Shown here: piece by piece, positions 1 through 7,092 of the stretch
Layout of the letters: every line of letters begins with the position of its first letter
How positions within the stretch are numbered: position 1 is the first letter of the stretch
NCBI GenBank assembly: GCA_937906285.1
Contig: CALCWL010000183.1
Location: forward strand, 1-17,359
Source of the DNA: an uncultured Rhodanobacter sp.
Lineage (GTDB): Bacteria > Pseudomonadota > Gammaproteobacteria > Xanthomonadales > Rhodanobacteraceae
Direction of reading: 5' to 3'
DNA: 17,359 bases
Translations under genes and position numbers: made by a program
Notes under the pieces: generated by a model
Database searches by the model: none
Seen by the model: only the letters and a program-made list of their open reading frames with translations
What the model was told of the DNA's origin: nothing

Positions 1-1489
1 GATAGGCGCGGCCGTGCTCGACGAAACCGCCGTGACCGTTGGCGAACTCCAGCGCCGGCTCGTGCGGGTCCGCGGCGGTGGCGGCGGTTTCGGCGCGGAT
101 CGGCGCGGCTGCCGCGGGCGTCGCTGCGGCGTAAGGTGCCGCGGCAGGGCGGGGATCGGTGTCCGCGACCACGCGCGCGGCGGCAAGCAGGGCGTCGCGC
201 TGGTCGGCGGCGATGGCCTCCTCGCGCAAGCAGAACAGCTGCGCCTTGGGCAGGCCCTCGCAATCCTTCAGCTGCGCCTGCTGCGCGTCGATGCGCGTGG
301 CCACCGCGTCGCGTATGCCGGCGTCGTCGCCGAGCCGCTCCAGCACCACCACGTCCACTGCCAGTTGCTGCGCGCGCCACCAGCGCTGGGCCAGCAGCAA
401 CGCATCCAGCCGCTGCAGCGCCGCGGCGCCGTCCACCCGCAGCAGCGCGATCGGCCGATCGCCGGAGATGCTCATGCCCCACAGCGCGCTCGGACCGCCG
501 TGGCCGCGCGCGCGCTCGGCGGGTGCGGCGCGCTGGCGCGCGTCGCTGACCAGCAGCGCGTCCTGCCAGCGGGCGAAGCGCGCCGCCTGCGCGTCGTCGA
601 TGCCGAACTGCTGACGCTGCCCGCGTGCGCGCGCGGCGGCGTCGGCGAACAGGCGCTCGGCGGCCTGCGCGTCCTGGATGCGCGCGTGCAGGGCCAGCGC
701 GCCCTCGCGCGAATCGGCCAGCTGCGTCCACAACAGCAGCACGACGCGCGCGCCCGGCGCCAGGCTGAAACCGCGGCGCAGCGCCCACACCGGGTCGAGC
801 ACGCAACCGGTGCTGCCGGACAGTGCCGCGCCCGGACGCATCGCCAGCGCATCGCGCAGCGTGCGACCGCGGCCGAGGAAGCGGGCGCGGTCGGTTTCGT
901 ACCCGGGGGCGCCATCGGCGGCGCCGAGCAGCTGCAGGGCCTGCGCCGCCCACACCGTGGCCTGGCTGTCGCTGCGTCTGCGCCGGGTGGCCAGCAGCAA
1001 CTGTCGCGCCTCGTCCCAGTCGGTCTGCACGAACATCTTGGCGTAGGCCGGGTGGCTGTCGTCGTCGCCGCGCGGACCCAGCACCAGTTCGGCGTAGCTG
1101 GTCAGCGACAGGTGGCGATGGCGGTCGCCGTGGTTGCTCAACACCAGTCGGCGCAGTTCGATGTCGGCATCTGCCGCCACCGCCACGTCGAGTTCGTGGT
1201 GCAGCGACTGGTGGCGGCCGGAGTAGTGCGCCAGCCCGGGCGAGAAGCGCACGGCATCGTCCGGCCGCGCCACGCCGAGCGGTTGCGCGGTGACCGACCA
1301 CACTTCGCCGTCATCCTCGTCACGCAACAGCAGGAAGTTGCCCCAGGGGTCGGTGACCGGGTCCTCGCGCCAGCGCGTCACCGCCAGCTCGCGCCAGCGC
1401 AGGAAGCCGGCGCCGTTGGCGCCCAGCATGGTGGTGAGGCGGCCGTTGCCGAGCAGGTGGCGGGGCGGTGGGGATGCATCGGTGGACAT
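1..1489 (-). CDS. GH94-type glycoside phosphorylase / NdvB C-terminal-like protein (partial)
   Basis: Leftward gene, open from an ATG at 1489 to the left edge (496 codons, no stop). AGGAG lies 9 nt before the start. The N-terminus reads LLGNGRLTTMLGANGAG, then WRELAVTRWREDPVTDPWG; the last residues include ALEFANGHGGFVEHGR. These resemble the GH94 (Glyco_transf_36) segments of cyclic beta-1,2-glucan synthases (NdvB) and of 1,2-beta-oligoglucan phosphorylases (SOGP), recalled from memory. There is no signal peptide or membrane segment, so the protein is probably cytoplasmic. Because the gene starts directly with the GH94-like beta-sandwich, with no glycosyltransferase region before it, a stand-alone phosphorylase that releases alpha-glucose-1-phosphate from beta-1,2-glucans is more likely than a full synthase. 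The catalytic (alpha/alpha)6 barrel would lie beyond the edge and cannot be checked. Function is inferred; family is fairly sure. Confidence 0.75.
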   Translation of the reverse strand, partial: MSTDASPPPRHLLGNGRLTTMLGANGAGFLRWRELAVTRWREDPVTDPWGNFLLLRDEDDGEVWSVTAQPLGVARPDDAVRFSPGLAHYSGRHQSLHHELDVAVAADADIELRRLVLSNHGDRHRHLSLTSYAELVLGPRGDDDSHPAYAKMFVQTDWDEARQLLLATRRRRSDSQATVWAAQALQLLGAADGAPGYETDRARFLGRGRTLRDALAMRPGAALSGSTGCVLDPVWALRRGFSLAPGARVVLLLWTQLADSREGALALHARIQDAQAAERLFADAAARARGQRQQFGIDDAQAARFARWQDALLVSDARQRAAPAERARGHGGPSALWGMSISGDRPIALLRVDGAAALQRLDALLLAQRWWRAQQLAVDVVVLERLGDDAGIRDAVATRIDAQQAQLKDCEGLPKAQLFCLREEAIAADQRDALLAAARVVADTDPRPAAAPYAAATPAAAAPIRAETAATAADPHEPALEFANGHGGFVEHGRAY

Positions 1490-1758
1490 GCGGACGGCTC
1501 CTGCGGCTGCAGCGCAGTTGAATCTGGCGAGGTGGCGAATGGCATGCGCCCGGGCGCGAAACCTTGCGGCGCCATCGCGCCTGCACAAGCGGTCGCGCAG
1601 GCATGGCGCGAATCCGGGCCATTCGGCGAAACCGCTCTAGCCTGCGGCGCGCGCCGGCAATGCGGCGTGAAATCGCCGCCCTACACGTCACGTGCGCACT
1701 CGCCGCCGCATACTGGCCGGCGGTCCGCCGTTTCACCCGTCGCTGCCAGGATGCTTCG
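1490..1758. other. Divergent intergenic region between two glycan genes
   Basis: This 269-bp region separates the two divergent starts and must hold both promoters. I see no convincing -35/-10 pair. A CATACT at about 1708-1713 (+) is the best weak -10 candidate. A CACGTCACGTG element (about 1684-1694) might be an operator but is a single copy. No ribosome-bound small ORF is evident. Confidence 0.3.
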
Positions 1759-3078
1759 ATGCCCTCGCTGTGTTCGCTCCCCGATGACGCCATGCTCGAC
1801 CGCCTGCAACGCGCGGCCTTCGGCTATTTCGTGGAGACGATGAACCCGCGCAACGGGCTGATCCCGGATACCTCGCGCGCCAACTCGCCGGTGAGCATCG
1901 CGGTGGTGGGCTTCGCGCTGTCGTGCTATCCGGCGGCGGTCGCGCGCGGCTGGATCGAGCGCGCCGAGGCGGTGCGCCGCAGCCTGCTGGCGCTGCGCTT
2001 CTTCCGCGACAGCGACCAGAGCGGCAGCCCCACGGCTACCGGCTACAAGGGCTTCTATTACCACTTCCTCGACATCGACCGCGGCACGCGGGTGTGGCAA
2101 TCGGAGCTGTCGATGATCGACAGCGCGTTGCTGATCGCCGGCATGCTCACCGTTGCCGCCGCGTTCGACGGCACCGATGCCGACGAAACCGAGTTGCGCG
2201 AGTTGGCGCAAGCGCTGTACCGGCGCGTCGACTGGCGCTGGTCGCAGGACGACGCGCGCACCATCTACCAGGGCTGGAAACCGGAGAGCGGCTACCTGCA
2301 CTACGGCTGGGAGGGTTACAGCGAGGCGATCATCCTGTACGCGCTGGCGCTGGGCTCGCCCACCCACCCGATCTCGGCCGACTGCTATGCCGGCTGGACC
2401 TCCACCTATCAGTGGGAGAACCTCTACGGCCAGGATTTCCTCTACGCCGGCCCGCTGTTCGTGCACCACTACTCGCAGGCGTGGCTGGACCTGCGCGACG
2501 TGCGCGACCCGTTCATGCGCGAGAAGCGATCGGACTATTTCGAGAACAGCCGCCGCGCGGTGCAGGTGCAGCGCCGCTACGCGGAACTCAACCCGCACCA
2601 GTTCGTCGGCTACGACCGCAACTGCTGGGGCCTGTCCGCCTGCGACGGCCCCACCGACGAGGTGCAGGGGGTGGCCAACGAGCAGCGCCACCTGTTCGGT
2701 TACGCCGCGCGCGGCGTGCCGTATGGGCCGGATGACGGCACGCTGTCGCCGCCGGCCGTGCTGGCCTCGCTGCCGTTCGCGCCGCAGCCGGCGCTGGCCG
2801 CACTGCGCACCATGCTGCTGCGCCATCCGCAGATCCTCAGCCAGGATCGCCTGGCCACCAGTTTCAACGCCAGCGTCGATGGCGGCGATGGCCGGCCGTG
2901 GATCTCGGCCGGACACTACGGGCTGGACCAGGGCATCGTCTTCATGATGATCGAGAACCACCGCAGCGAGTCGATCTGGCGCCTGATGCGCGGCTGCCAC
3001 CCGCTCGCCAGCGGGCTGCGCAAGGCCGGCTTCAGTGGCGGCTGGCTCGATGCGCCGGCCGGAGGAGTCCGTCGATGA
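1759..3078 (+). CDS. Glycoamylase-domain (PF10091, GH144-like) glucanase
   Basis: A protein of 439 aa. The ATG at 1759 is chosen because AGGA sits 7 nt upstream; the frame is open further up, but that part shows no homology-like pattern. Family-typical blocks in order are GYKGFYYHFLDIDRGTRVW, SELSMIDSALLIAGML, GWEGYSEAIILYALALGSP, FVHHYSQAWLDLR, DGTLSPPAVLASLPF and GHYGLDQGIVFMMIENHRSE. These match the glucoamylase-type (alpha/alpha)6 barrel that occurs inside cyclic glucan synthases and as GH144 endo-beta-1,2-glucanases. No signal peptide is visible (the N-terminus is MPSLCSLPDDAMLDRL), unlike secreted GH144 enzymes, so a cytoplasmic role is inferred. It is divergent from a GH94-type gene, so hydrolysis or trimming of beta-1,2-glucan chains is the most coherent role. 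Its stop overlaps the next gene's start (ATGA), implying translational coupling. Confidence 0.85.
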   Translation: MPSLCSLPDDAMLDRLQRAAFGYFVETMNPRNGLIPDTSRANSPVSIAVVGFALSCYPAAVARGWIERAEAVRRSLLALRFFRDSDQSGSPTATGYKGFYYHFLDIDRGTRVWQSELSMIDSALLIAGMLTVAAAFDGTDADETELRELAQALYRRVDWRWSQDDARTIYQGWKPESGYLHYGWEGYSEAIILYALALGSPTHPISADCYAGWTSTYQWENLYGQDFLYAGPLFVHHYSQAWLDLRDVRDPFMREKRSDYFENSRRAVQVQRRYAELNPHQFVGYDRNCWGLSACDGPTDEVQGVANEQRHLFGYAARGVPYGPDDGTLSPPAVLASLPFAPQPALAALRTMLLRHPQILSQDRLATSFNASVDGGDGRPWISAGHYGLDQGIVFMMIENHRSESIWRLMRGCHPLASGLRKAGFSGGWLDAPAGGVRR

Positions 3079-4598
3079 GCACCCGCTACGACGCCAGCAT
3101 CAGCACCCCGTACGACGACTTCGAACGCGAGCGCCTCGCCGCGGCGGGGCCGACGTCGTGGGTCAATCCCGTACCGGACGCGCCGTACCAGCTGGTGATC
3201 CTCGGCGGCGGCTCGGCCGGACTGGCCGCGGCGGAAGCGGCCGCCGCGCTGGGCGCGCGCGTGGCGCTGGTCGAACGCCACCTGCTCGGCGGCACCTGCT
3301 TCAACACCGGCTGCGTGCCGTCCAAGAGCCTGCTGCGCAGCGCCGCGGTATACGCGCAGATGCGCGACGCCGCGCGCTACGGCGCGCAGCCGCCGGCCGC
3401 GGTCACGGTGGATTTCGCCGCCGCGATGGGGCGCCTGCGGCACATCCGCAGCCACCTGGCCGGCACCGTGTCGGTGCGCCACCTGGCCGAGCGCGGCGTC
3501 GACGTGTACTTCGGCAACGCGCAGTTCACCGGCCCGGACATCCTCAGCGTCAACGGCCAGCCGCTGCCGTTCCGCCGCGCGCTGATCGCCACCGGCGCGC
3601 GCCCGCAGATCCCCGACATCCCCGGCCTCAAGCAGGCCGGCTTCCTCACCAACGCCACCGTGTTCGATCTTGTCGAGCTGCCGCCACGGCTGCTGGTGAT
3701 CGGCGGCGGCCCCCTGGGCTGCGAGCTGGCGCAGGCGTTCGAGCGCTTCGGCGCCAAGGTCACCATCGTGCAGAACATGCCGCTGTTCCTGCCGCACGAG
3801 GAGCGCGATGCGGCGCAGACCCTGTCCGAGGCATTCGCCCGCGACGGCATCGAGGTGCGCCTCAACACCGAGGTGGTCGCGATCCGCACCGAGGGCGCGG
3901 AGAAAGTGGTCGACCTGGTCACCGACGACTACCACAGCACGATCCGTGTCGACGCCATCCTGGCCGGCGTCGGCCGCCGGCCGAACGTGCACGGGCTGGC
4001 ACTGGAGGCGGCCGGCGTCGACTACGACGAGGCCACCGGCATCGCCGTCGACGATCATCTGCGCACCAGCAACCCGCGCATCTTCGCCGCCGGCGATGTC
4101 TGCCTGGAGGCCAAGTTCACCGACATCGCCGAGGAATCGGCGCGCATCGGCGTGCGCAACGCGCTGCTCGGCGGACGCGAGCGGCTGAGCGAGCGAGTGG
4201 TGCCGTGGTGCACCTATACCGATCCGGAGATCGCCCACGTCGGCCTGTACGTGCGCGAGGCGAACGCGCGCGGCATCCCGATCAAGACCTACACCGTCCC
4301 GATGCACCAGGTCGATCGCGCGATCACCGACAGCGAGCAGGACGGCTTCGTCAAGCTGCACGTCGGCGAAGGCAGCGACCGCATCCTGGGCGCCACCATC
4401 GTCTCGCGCGACGCCGGCGACATGATCAGCCAGGTCACCCTGGCGATGGTTGCCGGCGTGGGCCTGCGCACGCTGGCGAAAGTGATCCACGCCTACCCGA
4501 CCAAGACCGAGGCCATCCGCCTCGCCGCGATGGCGTACAACCGCCGCCGGCTGAGCGGCCGCCTGCTGGCGCGCCTGCGCCGCTGCCTCCCGCGCTGA
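3075..4598 (+). CDS. Mercuric-reductase-like FAD-dependent pyridine nucleotide-disulfide oxidoreductase
   Basis: A protein of 507 aa. GGAGGAG at 3061-3067 lies 7 nt before the ATG, inside the end of the preceding gene. An N-terminal FAD Rossmann motif, LGGGSAGLAAAE (about 43-54), is followed by the redox-active disulfide GTCFNTGCVPSK (C75, C80). A second dinucleotide fold, VIGGGPLGCELA, lies mid-protein, then an FAAGDVC FAD segment. The dimerisation domain contains HAYPTKTE (H472, E479), the His-Glu pair of the disulfide reductase family. Related proteins are usually named mercuric reductase. This one has neither the N-terminal heavy-metal domain nor the C-terminal vicinal cysteines (the tail is basic, RLLARLRRCLPR), so mercury reduction is unlikely. 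The substrate is unknown. Coupling to a glycan gene is unusual; co-expression is seen, a functional link is only inferred. Confidence 0.88.
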   Translation: MSTRYDASISTPYDDFERERLAAAGPTSWVNPVPDAPYQLVILGGGSAGLAAAEAAAALGARVALVERHLLGGTCFNTGCVPSKSLLRSAAVYAQMRDAARYGAQPPAAVTVDFAAAMGRLRHIRSHLAGTVSVRHLAERGVDVYFGNAQFTGPDILSVNGQPLPFRRALIATGARPQIPDIPGLKQAGFLTNATVFDLVELPPRLLVIGGGPLGCELAQAFERFGAKVTIVQNMPLFLPHEERDAAQTLSEAFARDGIEVRLNTEVVAIRTEGAEKVVDLVTDDYHSTIRVDAILAGVGRRPNVHGLALEAAGVDYDEATGIAVDDHLRTSNPRIFAAGDVCLEAKFTDIAEESARIGVRNALLGGRERLSERVVPWCTYTDPEIAHVGLYVREANARGIPIKTYTVPMHQVDRAITDSEQDGFVKLHVGEGSDRILGATIVSRDAGDMISQVTLAMVAGVGLRTLAKVIHAYPTKTEAIRLAAMAYNRRRLSGRLLARLRRCLPR

Positions 4599-4633
4599 GC
4601 GTGCATCTCACGCGCTCTTGCCGCCGGGGCGCC

Positions 4634-4639
4634 TAGAAT
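4634..4639 (+). promoter_or_regulatory. -10 box of gnd (TAGAAT)
   Basis: TAGAAT in the context GCGCCTAGAATT lies 40 nt before the gnd ATG, in the 80-bp gap after the oxidoreductase. Five of six bases match the sigma-70 -10 consensus. The expected -35 position (4611-4616) is poor. The same GCGCCTA(G/C)AAT format precedes the SDR gene at 16271. Confidence 0.5.
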
Positions 4640-4678
4640 TACCTCTTTCGACTTTCCACCTCACAGCAAGGAACTTCC

Positions 4679-5584
4679 ATGCAACTGGGCATGATCGGTC
4701 TCGGCAAGATGGGCGCCAACATGGCGCAGCGGTTGCTCAACGGCGGTCACCAGGTCACCGGCTTCGACCCCGACGCGGACGCGCGCAAGCAACTGGAAGG
4801 CAAGGGCGGCGGCGCGGCCGCGTCGCTCGAGGCGCTGGTGCAGGCGCTGCCCGCGCCGCGCGTACTGTGGCTGATGGTGCCCTCGGGCAAGATCACCGAC
4901 GACACCATCGCCGCGCTGCTGGGGCTGCTGGACAAGGGCGACACGATGATCGACGGCGGCAACTCCAACTACAAGGATTCGCTCGGCCACGCCGCGAAAT
5001 GCGCCGACAAGGGCGTGCACTACGTCGACTGCGGCACCAGCGGCGGCGTGTGGGGCCTGGCCGAGGGCTACAGCATGATGGTCGGCGGCGACGAGAAAGT
5101 CGTCGATGGCCTGAAGCCGATCTTCGAAACCTTGGCGCCGGGCAAGGACAAGGGTTGGGGCCGCGTCGGCCCGGCCGGCTCCGGCCACTTCACCAAGATG
5201 GTCCACAACGGCATCGAGTACGGCCTGATGCAGGCCTACGCCGAAGGCTTCTCGATCCTCAAGCACAAGCAGGAGTTCGGCCTCGATCTGGCGCAAGTCG
5301 CCGAGATCTGGCGCTACGGCAGCGTGGTGCGCTCCTGGCTGCTGGACCTGGCCGCCGACGCGCTCCAGAAGAACCCGCAGATGGACGGCGTCGCCCCCTA
5401 CGTGGTCGACTCCGGCGAAGGCCGCTGGACCGTCGACGCCGCGATGGAGCTGAGCGTATCGGCCCCCGTCATCACCCTCTCGCTGATGGAACGCTACCGC
5501 TCGCGCGACGACGACTCCTTCGCCGACAAGCTGCTGTCCTCGCTGCGCAACGAGTTCGGCGGGCACGCGATCAAGAAGGAGTGA
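4679..5584 (+). CDS. gnd: 6-phosphogluconate dehydrogenase, decarboxylating, short type
   Basis: A 301-aa protein that oxidatively decarboxylates 6-phosphogluconate to ribulose-5-phosphate in the pentose phosphate pathway (cytoplasm). The start is supported by AAGGAA about 8 nt upstream. Motifs are the N-terminal nucleotide fold MIGLGKMGANMA, then DGGNSNYKDS, the substrate-binding CGTSGGVWGLAEGYSMMVGG, and KMVHNGIEYGLMQAYAEGF with the catalytic Lys/Asn region. The length is about 300 aa rather than about 470, placing it in the short (GndA/YqeC-like) class. An acidic residue (D30 in GFDPDAD) ends the second beta strand where NADP-dependent enzymes carry Arg/Ser, so NAD+ preference is inferred. 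The gene is monocistronic by layout: it has its own -10 box, then a hairpin and repeats follow. Confidence 0.95.
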   Translation: MQLGMIGLGKMGANMAQRLLNGGHQVTGFDPDADARKQLEGKGGGAAASLEALVQALPAPRVLWLMVPSGKITDDTIAALLGLLDKGDTMIDGGNSNYKDSLGHAAKCADKGVHYVDCGTSGGVWGLAEGYSMMVGGDEKVVDGLKPIFETLAPGKDKGWGRVGPAGSGHFTKMVHNGIEYGLMQAYAEGFSILKHKQEFGLDLAQVAEIWRYGSVVRSWLLDLAADALQKNPQMDGVAPYVVDSGEGRWTVDAAMELSVSAPVITLSLMERYRSRDDDSFADKLLSSLRNEFGGHAIKKE

Positions 5585-5605
5585 GGCTGGCGCGTGGCGC
5601 CGGCG

Positions 5606-5625
5606 GCGGGGAGCAGCCTCCCCGC
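5606..5625 (+). terminator. Possible terminator hairpin after gnd
   Basis: GCGGGGAG pairs with CTCCCCGC across a CAGC loop (8-bp perfect GC stem), 21 nt after the gnd stop. It lacks the U-tract of an intrinsic terminator, so it may instead be a 3'-end stabilising hairpin or part of the repeat that follows. Confidence 0.35.
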
Positions 5626-5626
5626 A

Positions 5627-5779
5627 CTCCGTCATGCCTGTGAAGGCAGGCATCGCACTTCGCCCGGCGACGAGTCCCTTCGTAGGAGCACGCTCGCGCG
5701 CGATGCTCTTGTTGCGCTACAAAGCGAAGAGCTTTCGTCTGCCTTCGGCAGCCGAGTCACTTTCTCTTTGCGTGGCCAA
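5627..5779 (+). repeat. Composite intergenic repeat, left copy (3' of gnd)
   Basis: Three modules in order: A 5627-5661 (contains the hairpin ATGCCTG..CAGGCAT), B 5682-5706 (GTAGGAGC...GCGATGC, REP-like), C 5728-5779 (contains CTGCC-TTC-GGCAG and TTTCTCTTTG). All three recur in the same order, inverted, at 7532-7337. By eye the identities are 34/35 (A), 23/25 (B) and 49/52 (C). Modules of this kind are, to my knowledge, common intergenic repeats in Xanthomonadales. Confidence 0.85.
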
Positions 5780-5917
5780 CGGCGGCGTAGGGCGGGCACT
5801 GCCCGCCGGCTTTCCCCGCATTCAGAATCAAGAGCGGTCGATCGCCTTCGGCGACCGAGTCGCCATCCAACCTGCGCGCTCTCTCTCACTCCTCACTTCT
5901 CATCACTCACTCGCTAT
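5780..5917. repeat. Palindromic and CT-rich intergenic tail
   Basis: No gene is seen in the rest of the 333-bp gap between gnd and the HEPN gene. It contains a GGCGGGC-ACT-GCCCGCC hairpin (5791-5807), a TCGCC-TTC-GGCGA hairpin (5842-5854) nested within GGTCG..CGACC (5836-5856), and a pyrimidine-rich tract of CTCACT-like units (about 5880-5910) on the + strand ending just before the HEPN stop codon. The function is unknown. Convergent transcripts from gnd and the HEPN/MNT operon meet here. Confidence 0.6.
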
Positions 5918-6343
5918 CTACGAATGACCTTGTGCAAGCACGGCAAGTTCGTGGGCAACCCTTTCGCATGCCGCAACCAGGCCGGCCACGATGCGCTCGT
6001 CCACGTCGAGCACTCCCTCGTACTCGGCGACGTTGCGCATGTGGTGGCACTTGTCCAGCACACGCCACACCTCCGGCCCCAGTCCAAGCGTATGCGGCAA
6101 CGCCTGGAACACGATGTAGCGCTGTCGGGCGCGGTAACCGTGCCGGCGCAGTGCGGCTAGGCACAAGGCGTGTGCGGCGTTGTAAGCCAGGTCGAAGCGG
6201 CTTTCCAGGGCGAGCGATGTGTTGCGTGCGTCGACCAGTCGCGCCGTGCCAGAGCGGAGCAGCCCCGCGAACTCCATTGCATCCATCGGTTCCGCCGCCA
6301 GTGATTTGCCGGTGCCGGACAGGTTCTCAAGCGGCGAGGTCAT
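5918..6343 (-). CDS. HEPN-domain-like protein, partner of the upstream nucleotidyltransferase
   Basis: A 141-aa, mostly helical protein. The ATG at 6343 lies inside the end of the nucleotidyltransferase gene (17-bp overlap), with GGGAG 5 nt upstream, so the two are translationally linked. Helical segments include SRFDLAYNAAHALCLAALRRHGY (about 48-70, in pieces) and a C-terminal helix containing CHHMRNVAEYEG. This layout, a small helical protein next to an MNT gene, is that of HEPN/MNT toxin-antitoxin pairs. The classical HepT motif RX4HXY is not present as such. Candidates are R94-x5-H100 and the R103NVAEY108 block seen in some HEPN-like proteins. RNase toxicity is therefore uncertain; a non-nuclease HEPN partner is possible. 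Membership in HEPN is by pattern and context only. Confidence 0.65.
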   Translation of the reverse strand: MTSPLENLSGTGKSLAAEPMDAMEFAGLLRSGTARLVDARNTSLALESRFDLAYNAAHALCLAALRRHGYRARQRYIVFQALPHTLGLGPEVWRVLDKCHHMRNVAEYEGVLDVDERIVAGLVAACERVAHELAVLAQGHS

Positions 6344-6965
6344 GCTCGCTCCCGATCACCCACAGTCGTGGTTGTGCCAGCACGCGGGTCACGAAGCTGT
6401 TGCCCGCAGCGCGGCGCTTGCGCAGCTCGGCGGGGGTGTAGAGCGTGGGATGGATCTCGCGGCCCAGGCGCTCGATCAGCGCGTGCAACGCCGCCATGAG
6501 GTCCGCATAAGCCAGCGTATCGGACACCAGCATCAGGTCGATGTCGCTGGCCGCGGTGTCGCTGCCCTTGGCCACCGAGCCGTACACGAAGGCGGCCGAG
6601 ATCTGTGGAGTCAGCGGCGCCAGCGCTTCGCGCAAGGGGGCGACCAGGCCGAAGGTCTTGCGCACGATGGATACCAGTTCGGCATGGATCGGCGCGGCGG
6701 GATCGGCGCGATAGCGCTTCTGGTTGCCGACGGGTTCCACCGTCAGCAGGCCGCTGCCGGCCAGCCGGGCGACCTCGCGTTGCACCGCGCCGCTGCCGGC
6801 ACCGGTGGTCTGGATCAGTTCGCTGACGGTGAAGCTGCGATCGGGCTGGCCGAACAGGCAGCCGAGGACGCGCTGCTGGGTGGTGGTGAACAAGGCATCG
6901 GACAGGCTGGTGCTGGCGTAGAGCGCCGCGGCCTCGCTGATTCCGCTGTTTGCCTTGCTGCCCAT
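6327..6965 (-). CDS. Winged-helix / MNT nucleotidyltransferase fusion protein
   Basis: A 212-aa protein from ATG 6965. An N-terminal winged helix spans about 24-100 (LFTTTQQRVLGCLFGQPDRS, recognition region GAGSGAVQREVARLAGSGLL, wing GNQKRYRADP). A polymerase-beta nucleotidyltransferase core follows: YGSVAKGSDTAASDIDLML (G129-S130, D141, D143), which carries the GS...DxD catalytic signature. Such proteins pair DNA binding with AMP/nucleotide transfer. As MntA-like antitoxins they can modify a HEPN partner, which here follows directly. No Shine-Dalgarno precedes any in-frame ATG (6995, 6974, 6965). I chose 6965 because the apparent -10 (6978-6973) would start a leaderless transcript at or next to that A. 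Autoregulation through the two palindromes at 6959-6994 is inferred. Confidence 0.85.
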   Translation of the reverse strand: MGSKANSGISEAAALYASTSLSDALFTTTQQRVLGCLFGQPDRSFTVSELIQTTGAGSGAVQREVARLAGSGLLTVEPVGNQKRYRADPAAPIHAELVSIVRKTFGLVAPLREALAPLTPQISAAFVYGSVAKGSDTAASDIDLMLVSDTLAYADLMAALHALIERLGREIHPTLYTPAELRKRRAAGNSFVTRVLAQPRLWVIGSEHDLAA

Positions 6966-7001
6966 ATTGGGCATGGTAATGCCCGAAATGGGCATGAACA
7001 A
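6959..7001 (-). promoter_or_regulatory. Promoter and double operator of the MNT/HEPN operon
   Basis: On the minus strand, TTGTTC (7001-6996) is followed by exactly 17 bp and TACCAT (6978-6973). The 17-bp spacer is an ATGCCC-N5-GGGCAT palindrome (6995-6979). A second palindrome of the same format, TGCCC-N5-GGGCA (6959-6973), covers the predicted start of transcription and the ATG. The two centres are 21 bp apart, about two helical turns, so a dimer or tetramer would bind one DNA face. The winged-helix protein encoded here is the obvious candidate binder (inference). Confidence 0.6.
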
Positions 7002-7006
7002 GGGTG

Positions 7007-7056
7007 AGGTGCGATGCCTGCCCTGGCAGGCGATGCATGAGAGCACTGAGTCAGTG
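7007..7056 (-). repeat. Partial module-A repeat and a small dyad upstream of the MNT promoter
   Basis: AGGTGCGATGCCTGCC...GGCAGGC (7007-7031) is a diverged, truncated third copy of repeat module A, in the same orientation as the copy at 7498-7532. A 13-bp dyad, CACTGA-G-TCAGTG, follows at 7044-7056. The stretch 7057-7092 shows nothing I can name. There is no gene between the MNT start (6965) and the DUF488 stop (7596). Confidence 0.55.
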
Positions 7057-7092
7057 TTGACTTCGGGCCTGACGTTGACGGCTCTTTGCTTT

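Noticed and set aside
14..1843. A 609-aa open frame on the + strand across the GH94-type gene
   Set aside because: Arg/Ala/Gln-rich translation with no domain pattern. The opposite strand carries recognisable GH94 blocks and a proper Shine-Dalgarno; open antisense frames are expected at this GC content.
3075..4598. True mercuric reductase (merA)
   Set aside because: It lacks the N-terminal heavy-metal-binding domain and the C-terminal vicinal cysteines, and there is no merR/merT/merP nearby.
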